Counted from the first letter of the stretch, positions 35,761-45,228 are shown. The stretch: DNA of 64,000 nt from Szabonella alba (GCF_016765775.1 NZ_JAESVN010000001.1:124001-188000), one strand, 5' to 3'. Numbers and translations: made by a program. The notes: generated by a model from the sequence alone, not told the origin.

Positions 35761-37826
35761 CCGGCCGGGGCCGCTTCCGTTCGGCGCGGACGCTGTTTGC
35801 GCTGGCCCTTGCCCTTTGGGCGGGTGGGGGCTTGCGCGATGCCGGGGATCGCTGGGTGGCAGCCACGGTCCTGCCGCCTTTGCAGGTGGCGACGGCGACC
35901 GAGATTCTGGCGCGGGACGGACAGCTTTTGCGCGCCTATCAGGTGGCCGACGGGCGCTGGCGGCTGGCGGTTTCGGTTGACCGGGTCGATCCGCGCTATC
36001 TCCAGATGCTGATCGCGTTCGAGGACCGGCGCTTTCGCAGCCACGCCGGGGTCGATCCGCTGGCGGCGTTGCGGGCGGGCTGGCAGGCGGTGACATCGCG
36101 CCGCGTGGTCTCGGGCGGGTCCACCCTGACGATGCAGGTCGCGCGGCTGTTGGAGGAAAGCGGCACCGGGCAGATCACGGGTAAGCTGCGCCAGATGCGC
36201 GTCGCGCTGGCGCTGGAACGGCGGTTGGACAAGGATCAGATCCTGTCGCTTTATCTGCATCTCGCCCCTTTCGGCGGCAATCTGGAAGGGGTGCGGGCAG
36301 CAACGATCAGCTATTTCGGGAAAGAGCCGCAGCGCCTGACCCCGGCCGAGGCCGCCCTTCTGGTGGCCCTGCCACAATCGCCCGAGACCCGTCGCCCCGA
36401 CCGCCATGCAGATCACGCCGAGGCGGCCCGGGCACGGATTCTGGCGCGGGCGGTTGCGGCGGGGGTGATCGGCGCCGATCAGGCCCTTGCCGCGCAGCGT
36501 GAGGCCGTGCCGACCCGCCGCCGACCCTTTCCCGCCCATGCACCGCATCTGGCCGACCGGGTGGCGGGCCCCGTGTCATCCGGTCTGTCGCCGCATCGCC
36601 TGACGATTGATGCGGGCCTGCAAAAGCGGCTAGAGGCGTTGGCCCGCGACACCGTTGCCGCCCATGGCGCGCGGCTGCAGATCGCGATGATGATCGCCGA
36701 TCACCGCACGGGGGAGGTTCTGGCCTCGGTCGGATCGGCGGATTACACCGAGGAGGCCCGGCAGGGGTTCGTCGACATGACCCGCGCGGTGCGCAGCCCC
36801 GGATCGCTGCTGAAACCACTGGTTTACGCTCTGGCCTTCGATGAAGGGCTGGCCCATCCGGAAACCCTGATCGACGATCAGCCGATGGATTTCGCAGGCT
36901 ACCGCCCGCAGAATTTCGACCGCCGGTTCCGGGGCACGCTGCGGGTGCGTGAGGCGCTGGTGGAAAGCCTGAACCTGCCGGTGGTGGCGCTGACCGAAGC
37001 GATGGGACCGGCGCGGCTGATGACCGGGTTGCGCCGCGCGGGCGTCGATCCGCGTCTGCCGGGGGGCGGGGGCAGGCCGGGGCTGGCGCTGGCACTTGGC
37101 GGTGTTGGCGTGACACTGGAGGAAATGGCGGGCCTTTATGCCGCCCTCGCCCATGGCGGTGTGGCGCGACCTTTGCGCGTTTCGGCGGGGGATGCGGGCG
37201 CCGGGACGCGGGTGATTTCGGCCGTGGCGGCATGGCAGATCGGGGATATTCTGGCCGGAATGCCGCCCCCGGGCGGCGGGGGCCGAGGGATCGCCTACAA
37301 GACCGGCACCAGCTATGGCCATCGCGATGCCTGGGCTTTGGGCTATGACGGGCGGCATGTGGTGGGCGTCTGGCTGGGCCGCGCGGACGGAACCCCGGTG
37401 CCCGGTGTCTTTGGCGCGGATCTGGCCGCCCCGGTGCTGGCGCAGGCCTTCGCGCGGATCGGTCGGCGGATTGAGCCCTTGCCGCCACCACCCTCGACGG
37501 CGCTGATCCTGTCCAATGCCGCCCTGCCGCAACCGCTGCAACGCTTCCGCCCGCGCGGTGCCGCCTTCGGCCCCGATCCCGGCGCGCCCGCCGTGGCCTT
37601 TCCGCCCGACGGGGCGCAGGTGGAATTGCTGCCCGAGGGCGTGCTGCTGCGGGTCCGGGGTGGCACCGCGCCTTTCACATGGCTGGCCGACGGGGTGCCG
37701 GTTGTCACTGCCCTGCGCAGCCGTGATGCGCTGGTGCCGCTGACGGGGCCGGGTTTCGTGACCCTGTCAGTGATTGATGCCAATGGCCGCTCGGCCCGGT
37801 CCTCGGTTCGGCTGGCGATGCCCTGA
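35757..37826 (+). CDS. pbpC: Penicillin-binding protein 1C
   Basis: A 689-residue bifunctional peptidoglycan synthase. The N-terminal signal/anchor is ~8-25. The GT51 glycosyltransferase spans ~60-230, with EDRRFRSHAGVDPLA containing the catalytic Glu. The transpeptidase spans ~280-570: SLLK (Ser350, Lys353), SLN and KTGTS (Lys515). A BiPBP_C domain lies at the C-terminus (~600-689). The start is GTG 35757, inside the last codons of the alpha-2-macroglobulin gene. The pairing suggests wall repair and protease defence at damaged envelope sites. Confidence 0.95.
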   Translation: MTGRGRFRSARTLFALALALWAGGGLRDAGDRWVAATVLPPLQVATATEILARDGQLLRAYQVADGRWRLAVSVDRVDPRYLQMLIAFEDRRFRSHAGVDPLAALRAGWQAVTSRRVVSGGSTLTMQVARLLEESGTGQITGKLRQMRVALALERRLDKDQILSLYLHLAPFGGNLEGVRAATISYFGKEPQRLTPAEAALLVALPQSPETRRPDRHADHAEAARARILARAVAAGVIGADQALAAQREAVPTRRRPFPAHAPHLADRVAGPVSSGLSPHRLTIDAGLQKRLEALARDTVAAHGARLQIAMMIADHRTGEVLASVGSADYTEEARQGFVDMTRAVRSPGSLLKPLVYALAFDEGLAHPETLIDDQPMDFAGYRPQNFDRRFRGTLRVREALVESLNLPVVALTEAMGPARLMTGLRRAGVDPRLPGGGGRPGLALALGGVGVTLEEMAGLYAALAHGGVARPLRVSAGDAGAGTRVISAVAAWQIGDILAGMPPPGGGGRGIAYKTGTSYGHRDAWALGYDGRHVVGVWLGRADGTPVPGVFGADLAAPVLAQAFARIGRRIEPLPPPPSTALILSNAALPQPLQRFRPRGAAFGPDPGAPAVAFPPDGAQVELLPEGVLLRVRGGTAPFTWLADGVPVVTALRSRDALVPLTGPGFVTLSVIDANGRSARSSVRLAMP

Positions 37827-37831
37827 GCCTG

Positions 37832-38356
37832 TCAGGCGGCAGGATCGCGGATGTTCAGCGCGGCGTTCGCCCAGTCCTCCAGCGCCTGTGCATCGGGGGG
37901 CAGGGGCTGTGCCATTCCGGCGGCAAAGGCGTCAAACCCGGCCTGCCCCGAACGGTTCAGCCCGACCAGAACCGGCAAGCCCGCCGCCACCGCCTCGGCG
38001 ATCAGCGCACGAAAGCCGTGGCCTGCGGCCTCCTGCTTGCCGAACTTGTTCAGGATCAGCAGATCCGCACCCTGCGCCAGCCGCAAGGATATCTCGGCCA
38101 CAGCGGTTTCCAGTGCCGCAGCATCCAACTGGCACCCGCCCGCCCCCGGCCCGCGATTTTCCGATATCCGCAGCATTGCCCCGTCGGGCAGCAGCCGCAG
38201 ATCCATGTCGCAGCGGGCCTGACCGTCGCGCGGGCTGTCGATCTGCACGCAGCCGCAGACCCGCAGCCCCTGTGCGGCCAGCCGCGCCGCAAGATCCGCC
38301 AGCAGGCGGTTCGTCTGCCCCGTTTCCGGCGCATGGAGAAAGGCAAGAGCTGTCAT
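37832..38356 (-). CDS. DUF2478 (NTPase-like) protein
   Basis: A 174-residue protein of the DUF2478 family: N-terminal TNRLLADLAARLAAQGLRVCG, then CDMDLRLLPDG, LLILNKFGKQEA and GLPVLVGLN. Members resemble THEP1-like nucleoside triphosphatases and often sit near molybdenum genes, but no Mo genes are near here and a classical P-loop is not obvious. Start 38356 is chosen by family alignment; ATG 38368 is possible. It is convergent with pbpC (5 bp between stops). Confidence 0.75.
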   Translation of the reverse strand: MTALAFLHAPETGQTNRLLADLAARLAAQGLRVCGCVQIDSPRDGQARCDMDLRLLPDGAMLRISENRGPGAGGCQLDAAALETAVAEISLRLAQGADLLILNKFGKQEAAGHGFRALIAEAVAAGLPVLVGLNRSGQAGFDAFAAGMAQPLPPDAQALEDWANAALNIRDPAA

Positions 38357-38426
38357 CACCGCGACCATGGACCGAAAGCCGCATCTGCCGCAATGGCCCC
38401 TGAACCGGGGCCGCAGCCTTGCGCAG

Positions 38427-39602
38427 TCAGATCCGCTCCAGCGCCAGCGCGATGCCCTGACCGCCGCCGATGCACATCGTTACCAGCGCGCGACGCCCGC
38501 CGGTCCGCTCCAGTTCATGAAGCGCCTTGACGGTGATGATCGCGCCCGTCGCGCCGACCGGATGGCCAAGCGCGATGGCCCCGCCATTGGGGTTGACCCG
38601 CGCGGGATCAAGGCCAAGTGCGCGGTTCACCGCCAGCGCCTGTGCGGCAAAGGCCTCATTCGATTCCACCACATCGAAATCGCCGGGCGCGAGCCCCAGC
38701 CGCGCACAAAGCGCCTGCACCGCCGGCACGGGGCCGATGCCCATCACCTCGGGCCGCACACCGGCCACGGCCGATCCAAGGATGCGGGCGCGGGGTTTCA
38801 GCCCCGCCGCCTCTGCCGCTCCGGCGCGCGCCAGCACCAGCGCCGCCGCCCCGTCATTGATGCCGCTGGCATTGCCCGCCGTCACGGTGCCGTCCTTCTG
38901 AAACACCGGGCGCAGGGCTGCCAGCGCCCCGGCACTGGTCGCTTTCGGGTGTTCGTCGGTGTCAAAGGCCACCGTGCCCCGGCGCGACGTAATCTCGACC
39001 GGAACGATCTGCCCGGCAAACCGCCCCTCGGCGATGGCGCGGGCGGCGCGGCTCTGGCTTTCCAGCGCGAAAGCGTCCTGATCGGCGCGGCTGATGCCAT
39101 GTTCGGCGGCGACATTTTCCGCCGTGACGCCCATATGCCCGGTGCCGAAAGGACAGGTCAGCGCCCCTGTCATCATGTCGATGGCGCGCAGATCGCCCAT
39201 TTTCTGGCCGAACCGCGCGGCGGGCAGGATATGGGGGCTGCGGCTCATAACCTCGGCCCCGCCGGCAAGGGCGAAATCGGTCTCATCCAGCATCAGCGCC
39301 TGTGCCGCCGACACGATGGCCTGCGCCCCGGACCCGCACAGCCGGTTGACGTTCATCGCGGGCGTCGTTTCGGGCACGCCCGCCTGCATTGCGGCCATGC
39401 GCGACAGATACATGTCGTGCGGTTCGGTATTGATGACATGACCGAAGACGCTGGCCCCGATCCGGTCCGGCGCGATCCCGGCGCGGGCGATGGCGGCCTT
39501 GCTGACGATGCTGCCAAGGTCCACCGGCGAAAGGCCGGACAGCGCGCCGCCAAAACCGCCGATGGCGGTGCGTGCGCCGGACAGGATCACGATATCGGTC
39601 AT
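38427..39602 (-). CDS. Acetyl-CoA C-acetyltransferase (thiolase)
   Basis: A 391-residue thiolase that condenses or cleaves acyl-CoA and acetyl-CoA in beta-oxidation or PHB/ethylmalonyl-CoA metabolism. The nucleophile is in NRLCGSGAQA (about Cys88). NEAFAAQ, the GHPVGATGA His and the C-terminal CIGGGQG Cys complete the active site. Start 39602 (MTDIVILSGARTAIG) has AAAGG upstream. No acetoacetyl-CoA reductase is adjacent, so whether it works in PHB synthesis or degradation cannot be told from context. Confidence 0.93.
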   Translation of the reverse strand: MTDIVILSGARTAIGGFGGALSGLSPVDLGSIVSKAAIARAGIAPDRIGASVFGHVINTEPHDMYLSRMAAMQAGVPETTPAMNVNRLCGSGAQAIVSAAQALMLDETDFALAGGAEVMSRSPHILPAARFGQKMGDLRAIDMMTGALTCPFGTGHMGVTAENVAAEHGISRADQDAFALESQSRAARAIAEGRFAGQIVPVEITSRRGTVAFDTDEHPKATSAGALAALRPVFQKDGTVTAGNASGINDGAAALVLARAGAAEAAGLKPRARILGSAVAGVRPEVMGIGPVPAVQALCARLGLAPGDFDVVESNEAFAAQALAVNRALGLDPARVNPNGGAIALGHPVGATGAIITVKALHELERTGGRRALVTMCIGGGQGIALALERI

Positions 39603-39706
39603 GGGGGTGCCTTTCGCTGCAAGGGGCATTTTGGATCGGTCGGGCCGACCAGAGCTGCGGATCGGGTTTCAGGATAGACGGTTTCGGATGGCAGGGGGCA
39701 GAAACG

Positions 39707-40936
39707 TCACGTCGCCTGCCGGTCTTGTCCTGTCAGACGGGCCGCCGTGGCGCGGCCCGCATGCAGGCCTGTCGCCATGGATGCCGTCAGCAGATAACCC
39801 CCTGTCGGGGCCTCCCAGTCCAGCATCTCACCGCAGGCAAAGATCCCGGGCAGGGCCTTCAGTTCCAGCCCTTCGGTCAGGCTGTCCTGCAGGATGCCGC
39901 CCGCGACCGAGATCGCCTCATCCAGCGGGCGCAGGCCCGCGTGGCGAACGGGCAGGCGTTTCAGCAACCCGGCCAGCGCCGCGCCTGTGGGCAGGGGGCG
40001 CGGCCCCCATTCCAGTACCAGCGCGGCGGCGGCGGGGGGCAGGCCCAGCTTGCGCAGGCGCGATCCGATACTGTCGCCATTGCGCGCCCGGGCCATGCGC
40101 GCGGCCAGCGCATCCTGTGAAAGATCCGGAAAGAGGTCGAGCCAGAGCACCCCGCCCCCTCGCAGTGCAGGCGACAACGGATAGATCCCACCGCCTTCCA
40201 GCCCGCGTTGCGAGATCACGAATTCGCCGCGTGAAACCGGCCCTTCGGGGGGACATAGCGCGGCACCCTTGACCGGGGCGCCGAAATGGCGCGCCATCAG
40301 CGGCGACCAGTCGACCCGCAACCCGGCATTGGCGGGCGCGAAACCGGCCAGCCCCACGCCTTGCGCCGCCAGCCATGGTGCCCATGCGCCATCCGATCCC
40401 AGCCGTGCCCAGCTTGCCCCGCCAAGCGCCAGAACGGTGACGCGGGGGCGCAGCAGGCGGGGGCCATCCGGCGTTTCAAAGCGCAGCGCATCGGCCTCAA
40501 ACCCGGTCCAGCGCCAGCGGTTGCGCAGATCGACTCCCGCCGATGCCAGACGCCCCAGCCAAGCCCGCAGCAATGGCGAGGCTTTCATCGTCACCGGAAA
40601 GACCCGGCCGGAACTGCCGGTGAACACCTCTTGCCCAAGGGCGCGGCACCAGTCCTGCACGGCCTCCGGGCCGAACTGGTCCAGCATCGGGGCCAGCCAG
40701 TCCGTGGCCTGTCCGAAAGCGGCGCCAAAGGTCGCGGGGTCTGCGTCCTTGGTGATGTTCAGACCTGATTTTCCTGCCATCAGAAACTTGCGCGCGGGGG
40801 AGGGTTTCGCCTCGGCGATCACGACCCGCGCCCCTGCGGCGGCCAGCGCCTCGGCGGCCATCAGCCCGGCAGGACCTGCGCCGATGACCAGCGCCTCCGG
40901 GTGGTCAGTAGAGCGGTCTGTTGCCCCGGCGGTCAT
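39707..40936 (-). CDS. YhiN/HI0933-family flavoprotein (NAD(P)/FAD oxidoreductase)
   Basis: A 409-residue BaiN/RdsA-type flavoprotein. The N-terminal dinucleotide fold has ALVIGAGPAGLMAAE (GxGxxG), followed by KFLMAGKSGLNITK typical of HI0933 proteins. The C-terminal FAD-binding end is GIFACGEMLDWEAPTGGY. The substrate is uncertain; relatives reduce steroid or rRNA-modification intermediates. The start at 40936 has no obvious ribosome-binding site, so the N-terminus could be a few codons shorter. Confidence 0.88.
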   Translation of the reverse strand: MTAGATDRSTDHPEALVIGAGPAGLMAAEALAAAGARVVIAEAKPSPARKFLMAGKSGLNITKDADPATFGAAFGQATDWLAPMLDQFGPEAVQDWCRALGQEVFTGSSGRVFPVTMKASPLLRAWLGRLASAGVDLRNRWRWTGFEADALRFETPDGPRLLRPRVTVLALGGASWARLGSDGAWAPWLAAQGVGLAGFAPANAGLRVDWSPLMARHFGAPVKGAALCPPEGPVSRGEFVISQRGLEGGGIYPLSPALRGGGVLWLDLFPDLSQDALAARMARARNGDSIGSRLRKLGLPPAAAALVLEWGPRPLPTGAALAGLLKRLPVRHAGLRPLDEAISVAGGILQDSLTEGLELKALPGIFACGEMLDWEAPTGGYLLTASMATGLHAGRATAARLTGQDRQAT

Positions 40937-41398
40937 AAGGACGGCCCCTTGCGCAGTGTCGTCACGCGCTGCGGATGGGAGATGTGGATACCCTTTGCCT
41001 TCGGCGCATTGCGATTATCGGGTTCAACACGATCGCCCATGATCGCCCCCCCGCATGACCGGTTGGCGCAGCGCCTCCGGCCTCATGTTCGACAACTCTG
41101 CCCGACAGTCCATCCGTTTTGTCCCCATTCCCTGCTTCTGCGCTCTGTGGCCCTTGCTCTGTGGCCCTCGCTCTGTGTCTCTGTCGCCGTGACTGTATGG
41201 CGGGACGGCGGGCAGTCGCTGCCTCAGCCTATGCCGCAGATGCGCGGCCTTTGGCAACGGCCTGCGCCGCTGCGCAGCTGGGGGAAGCGCACAGGCAATG
41301 ACATTGCCGTGAACCTGTCGCGGCGGCTGAATTGGCCCCTTCCGCGACGCGATGACGCAGCTATAGTCGGCGTATATTTCCAGCGAGGAGCCAGTGAA
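40937..41398. other. 462-bp gap between divergent genes
   Basis: No convincing gene is seen. It holds a short tandem repeat (41142-41177) and a TATAGT (41362-41367) that could be the -10 of the cytochrome c' promoter, without a good -35 at 17 bp. No TTGAT-N4-ATCAA Fnr/Nnr box is visible, although cytochrome c' genes are often under such control. Confidence 0.4.
41142..41177. repeat. 14-bp tandem repeat, about 2.6 copies
   Basis: The unit GCTCTGTGGCCCTY occurs at 41142-41155 and 41156-41169, with a partial third copy from 41170. It lies upstream of cytochrome c'. Confidence 0.8.
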
Positions 41399-41854
41399 AT
41401 GACATTTCTGACCAAGACCCTTCCCACCAAGGCCCTGATTGCTGCAATTGTGCTGACCGGCGGCGTGGCTTTTGCCAAGGAGGGCGTGCAGGATCCGACC
41501 GTAAAGGCCCGGATGGACCTGATGGGAGAGGTTGCCCGCCAGACCAAGGTTCTGGGCGATATGGCCAATGGCTCTGCCGCGTTCGACGCCTCGGCCGCTG
41601 CCGCTGCGCGTGAGGCGCTGATCGCCGCCGCTGCGGATATCCCCGCGAAATTCGAGACCGAGGCCGATGATCCCGTGGCAGAGGCCCGCCCCGATGTCTG
41701 GATGAACTGGGACGGCTTTGTCGAACGGGCCACTGCGCTGCAATCTGCGGCCGAGGCGATGGATGTCACCGCGCTGGCGGGCGTTCAGGGTGGAATGGGT
41801 GCTGTCGGCGGATCCTGCCGCGACTGCCACACGGATTTCCGCGCCAAGAAGTGA
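41399..41854 (+). CDS. Cytochrome c' (class II cytochrome c)
   Basis: A 151-residue periplasmic haem protein with a signal peptide ending AFA/K (about residue 26). It has a four-helix body and a C-terminal haem-binding CRDCH (Cys140, Cys143, His144). Cytochromes c' bind NO and CO and are linked to nitrosative-stress defence in Rhodobacteraceae. The Met that usually opens mature helix 1 is visible (KARMDLMGE). ATG 41399 has GAGGAG upstream. It is monocistronic, ending at a strong hairpin. Confidence 0.93.
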   Translation: MTFLTKTLPTKALIAAIVLTGGVAFAKEGVQDPTVKARMDLMGEVARQTKVLGDMANGSAAFDASAAAAAREALIAAAADIPAKFETEADDPVAEARPDVWMNWDGFVERATALQSAAEAMDVTALAGVQGGMGAVGGSCRDCHTDFRAKK

Positions 41855-41902
41855 GGCGCGGCCGGGGTGGAAGTCCCGGCAGCATCGCGGCATCGGCAAG
41901 CA

Positions 41903-41930
41903 AGCGGGCGGCCCTTTCAGGCCGCCCGCT
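41903..41930. terminator. Hairpin between cytochrome c' and the I78 genes
   Basis: A perfect 11-bp stem AGCGGGCGGCC / GGCCGCCCGCT with a 6-nt loop lies between convergent genes. There is no long T-run. Confidence 0.65.
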
Positions 41931-41961
41931 GACGTTTCGGGTGGAAGCGTCCAGCAGCGGA

Positions 41962-42231
41962 TCAGCCGCAGAAGACGCGCAGAATGCGCCGGTTTTCCCC
42001 CGTCTCGATATTCAGGCGGTCCTCGCGGAAATCCATTGTCACGGCCATTCCCGGCCCGATCACGCGCGAGGGTTCGGGCAGGCGCAGACCGCGCAGCGCG
42101 CGTTCATGCTGGCCCACAAGTCCCTGATACCCCTCTGCGCCGCAGGAGGCGACAGGATCGGGTGCCTGGTCCTGCGGCACACAGGCCGCAAGCAGGGACA
42201 TCACGACAGGCAAGGCGAAAACCGGTTTCAT
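41962..42231 (-). CDS. Peptidase inhibitor I78 family lipoprotein (second copy)
   Basis: An 89-residue putative lipoprotein: signal plus lipobox LLAAC (Cys17), then CGAEGYQGLVGQ, VTMDFREDRLNI and a final VFCG, which are I78 inhibitor hallmarks. The two Cys of the mature domain could form a disulphide. It likely inhibits secreted serine proteases at the envelope. It overlaps the preceding paralogue by 4 bp (ATGA). Confidence 0.85.
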   Translation of the reverse strand: MKPVFALPVVMSLLAACVPQDQAPDPVASCGAEGYQGLVGQHERALRGLRLPEPSRVIGPGMAVTMDFREDRLNIETGENRRILRVFCG

Positions 42232-42521
42232 CCGCAGGATATCCTTCCGACAAGGCCGTTGGCATCAAGATAGAAATTGATGCGTTCCGGGGTGTAGTCC
42301 CGAGTTACCATCCCGCCCAGCGGGATGACGCGCACAGGGCCTGAAATCCCGGCCCGTTGCACGGCATCCCCCGGCTGACCCTGAAGATGCATGTATCTAA
42401 CGACGCCGCAGCTGTCCGGTTCCCCGCCTGCACCGCCCGACATTCCCGAAGGACTGCCCGAGCCAGAGCCGCAGGCGGTTGCGCCCAGCAGGGCGAGTGT
42501 CGCAAAAGCGTGTCGAATCAT
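42228..42521 (-). CDS. Peptidase inhibitor I78 family lipoprotein (first copy)
   Basis: A 97-residue putative lipoprotein with a signal and lipobox-like GATAC, a Ser/Gly-rich linker, then [32 protein letters not shown] and a terminal ISCG. It is a more divergent I78 domain than its downstream paralogue. Start 42521 has GGGAAAG 4-10 bp upstream; Met at 42539 is less likely. The pair forms a two-gene operon, probably from a local duplication. Confidence 0.82.
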   Translation of the reverse strand: MIRHAFATLALLGATACGSGSGSPSGMSGGAGGEPDSCGVVRYMHLQGQPGDAVQRAGISGPVRVIPLGGMVTRDYTPERINFYLDANGLVGRISCG

Positions 42522-42590
42522 GTCTTTCCCGCGTTGCAATCATGGGCATCTTGCCCCAGCCTCGCAAAAAACCTGTCAGGAGGAAACCCC

Positions 42591-43721
42591 ATGCGCACCC
42601 GTGCCGCCGTCGCCCTTGCCCCCGGCAAGCCCCTTGAGATCATGGATGTCAATCTTGACGGCCCCAAGGCGGGGGAGGTTCTGGTTGAAATCAAGGCCAC
42701 CGGCATCTGCCATACAGATGAATTCACGCTGTCGGGCGCCGATCCCGAAGGGCTGTTTCCCTCGATCCTCGGGCATGAGGGCGCGGGCGTGGTGATCGAG
42801 GTGGGCGAAGGTGTCACGACGCTGAAACCCGGCGATCATGTGATCCCGCTTTACACACCCGAATGTCGGCAATGCTATTCCTGTCTGTCGGGCAAGACCA
42901 ACCTTTGCACTGCGATCCGCAATACCCAGGGTCAGGGCCTGATGCCCGATGGCACGACGCGGTTCTCGATGTTGGATGGCACACCGATCTATCATTACAT
43001 GGGCTGTTCCACCTTCGCCAATCACACGGTCCTGCCCGAAATCGCGCTGGCCAAGGTGCGCCCCGACGCGCCGTTCGAAAAGATCTGTTATATCGGCTGC
43101 GGCGTCACCACCGGCATCGGGTCGGTCATCAACACCGCCGGGGTCGAGATCGGATCAACCGCCGCCGTCTTCGGTCTGGGTGGCATCGGTCTGAACGTCA
43201 TTCAGGGCCTGCGCATGGCGGGCGCGGACATGATCATCGGGGTCGATCTGAACGACGCGAAAGAGGAGATGGCGCGCAAGTTCGGCATGACCCATTTCGT
43301 CAACCCGTCGAAAATCGAAGGCTCGGTCGTGCAGGAAATCCAGCGCCTGACGCAGAATGAGCGCGATCATCTGGGCGGGGTGGATTATTCCTTTGACGCG
43401 ACCGGCAATGTGAAGGTGATGCGCGACGCGCTGGAATGTTCGCACCGCGGCTGGGGCGTATCGGTCATCATCGGTGTGGCACCTGCCGGGGCCGAAATCT
43501 CGACGCGCCCCTTCCAGCTGGTCACCGGCCGCGTCTGGAAGGGCACGGCTTTCGGCGGGGCCAAGGGCCGCACCGATGTGCCGAAATTCGTCGACTGGTA
43601 TATGGATGGCAAGATCGAGATCGACCCGATGATCACCCACACAATGCCGCTGGAAAAGATCAATGAGGCGTTCGACCTGATGCATAAGGGCGAATCCATC
43701 CGCTCGGTTGTGATCTACTGA
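42591..43721 (+). CDS. S-(hydroxymethyl)glutathione dehydrogenase / class III alcohol dehydrogenase
   Basis: A 376-residue zinc dehydrogenase oxidising the formaldehyde-glutathione adduct to S-formylglutathione, and also acting as GSNO reductase. Catalytic-zinc ligands are in TGICHTDE and GHEGAG. The structural-zinc quartet is in [16 protein letters not shown], and the NAD fold has [16 protein letters not shown] 42591 is preceded by AGGAGGAAACCCC. Known as flhA/adhI in Paracoccus and Rhodobacter methylotrophy. No S-formylglutathione hydrolase is adjacent; an SdiA-regulated-domain gene begins 1 bp after its stop. Confidence 0.96.
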   Translation: MRTRAAVALAPGKPLEIMDVNLDGPKAGEVLVEIKATGICHTDEFTLSGADPEGLFPSILGHEGAGVVIEVGEGVTTLKPGDHVIPLYTPECRQCYSCLSGKTNLCTAIRNTQGQGLMPDGTTRFSMLDGTPIYHYMGCSTFANHTVLPEIALAKVRPDAPFEKICYIGCGVTTGIGSVINTAGVEIGSTAAVFGLGGIGLNVIQGLRMAGADMIIGVDLNDAKEEMARKFGMTHFVNPSKIEGSVVQEIQRLTQNERDHLGGVDYSFDATGNVKVMRDALECSHRGWGVSVIIGVAPAGAEISTRPFQLVTGRVWKGTAFGGAKGRTDVPKFVDWYMDGKIEIDPMITHTMPLEKINEAFDLMHKGESIRSVVIY

Positions 43722-43722
43722 T

Positions 43723-44675
43723 GTGACCCGGCGCTGGTTGCCGTCCCGGCGGCTGGCCTTCTGGCTGATTCTGGGGGCGGCGGTTCTGGCCTTCGCCGCC
43801 GTTTCGGTGCGGATCCGGGTGCTGCCATGGATGTGGTATTCGGCCCGGACGACCATCAGCCCGATGCCCGAAGGCGACAGTACGATCGGTTTGTCACGCT
43901 ATCGCGCGGCCTCGCCCCGGGGGCTCCCGATTGCGGGCATTTCCGGCAATCTTTCGGGCCTTACCTTTGTGGCTGAAACGGGCACGCTTTTCGCCTCGAT
44001 CAACCGCCCGCCCGAGGTGGTGGAGCTTTCGACCGGGGGGCAGATCCTGCGCCGTCTGCCCGTCTCCGGCGGGCGCGATGTCGAGGGGATCACACATGTC
44101 GAAGGCAACCGGTTCGTGTTGTCGGATGAGGGAACCCAGACGCTGCATTGGGTCGAGATAGGACCATCGGATACCGAAATCGACCTGACCGACGCGGCGC
44201 AACTGCATCTGGGCATCGACGCCTTCCACAATATGGGGTTTGAGGGCGTGTCATGGGATGCCGTGGGGCGGCGTCTGCTGGTGGTGCAGGAAATGCTGCC
44301 GCTGCGCGTGCTGGAGATCACTGGCATTGATGAGGCGTTGGCGGGGAAACGCTTCGACATCTCGGTGCGCGAGTTGCGCGGCAGCAATGAGATGCGGCTG
44401 TTCATGCGCGATCTGTCCTCATTGACGCTGCATGAACGGACGGGGCATCTGCTGTTGCTGTCCGAGATGTCGGCCATGATCGTCGAATATGATCATGACG
44501 CCGAGCCGGTGGGCACGCTGGATCTGGGGCCGGCGGTGCCGGGATTGCCGAACGGATCCCGCAGGCCGAGGGCATTGCGATGGGATCCGAAGGCGAAATC
44601 TACATCGTGTCCGAACCGAACCTGCTTTACCGGCTGGACCGTGACGCGGTCGCCCCATGGGGGCTGCAGGACTGA
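43723..44675 (+). pseudogene. SdiA-regulated-domain (YjiK-like) protein, frameshifted
   Basis: GTG 43723 begins an N-terminal membrane anchor (~12-30) and a SdiA-regulated beta-propeller (SGNLSGLTF, GGRDVEGITHV, GFEGVSWD). Around 44526-44529 a GGGG run ends similarity in this frame. One extra G would give LDLGAGGAGIAERIPQ, and the frame then runs on through EGIAMGSEGEIYIVSEPNLLYR to a TGA at 44673-44675, matching the family C-terminus. As it stands, reading continues in the wrong frame to 44808. It is a recent one-base deletion, an assembly error, or a -1 frameshift. The intact protein would be about 317 residues. Confidence 0.75.
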
Positions 44676-44844
44676 CGGCCGGGTGCGGCGGGGTGAGCCC
44701 CCCGAACAGGGGGGAGATCGCGCGCGCCGGGACGGGCAGAATGACAAATACCGTCATCCGCGCGCCCGGGGGCGATTGCCGATTGATTGCAGGAAAATCG
44801 CGCTCTAGCGTTTCTTTATTGATGAAACCAAAGGAACAACCGCC

Positions 44845-45201
44845 ATGAAATCGCTGCTTGCCGCTGCCGCCCTGTCCCTTGCCACGGTTCTGCCCGTTGC
44901 CGCACAGGATGCCACGATGACCGTTCCGCAACTGATGGATGTCGCCACTGCGGAACGTCTGATCGCTTTGGGGGAGGCGCGGGGAGAGCCGCTGCTGATC
45001 CTTGCGGCCCTGCGGCTACGCGCCACCATGGGCGGGGCTGAACCGGACGGCGTGGCCGGGATGATGGAGGATGAGGCCGCCCTTGCCCGCGCCCGTGAAC
45101 TGGCCGAGGGCGACGAGGCGCTGACCGGCCTGATCGATGATGTGGCCGCCGCCGGATCGCGCCGCATGCCGATCTGTGCGCGCAACGGCTTCTGCTACTG
45201 A
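44845..45201 (+). CDS. Small secreted protein of unknown function
   Basis: A 118-residue protein with a signal peptide ending VAA/Q (about residue 20) and an Ala/Glu/Leu-rich helical mature domain. The C-terminus RRMPICARNGFCY has two Cys that may form a disulphide. No family is recognised. CAAAGGAAC lies about 8 bp before the ATG, and a strong terminator follows (45229-45254), so it is a monocistronic gene. Confidence 0.75.
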   Translation: MKSLLAAAALSLATVLPVAAQDATMTVPQLMDVATAERLIALGEARGEPLLILAALRLRATMGGAEPDGVAGMMEDEAALARARELAEGDEALTGLIDDVAAAGSRRMPICARNGFCY

Positions 45202-45228
45202 CGCTTGCACAACCTTTATGAACGACAG

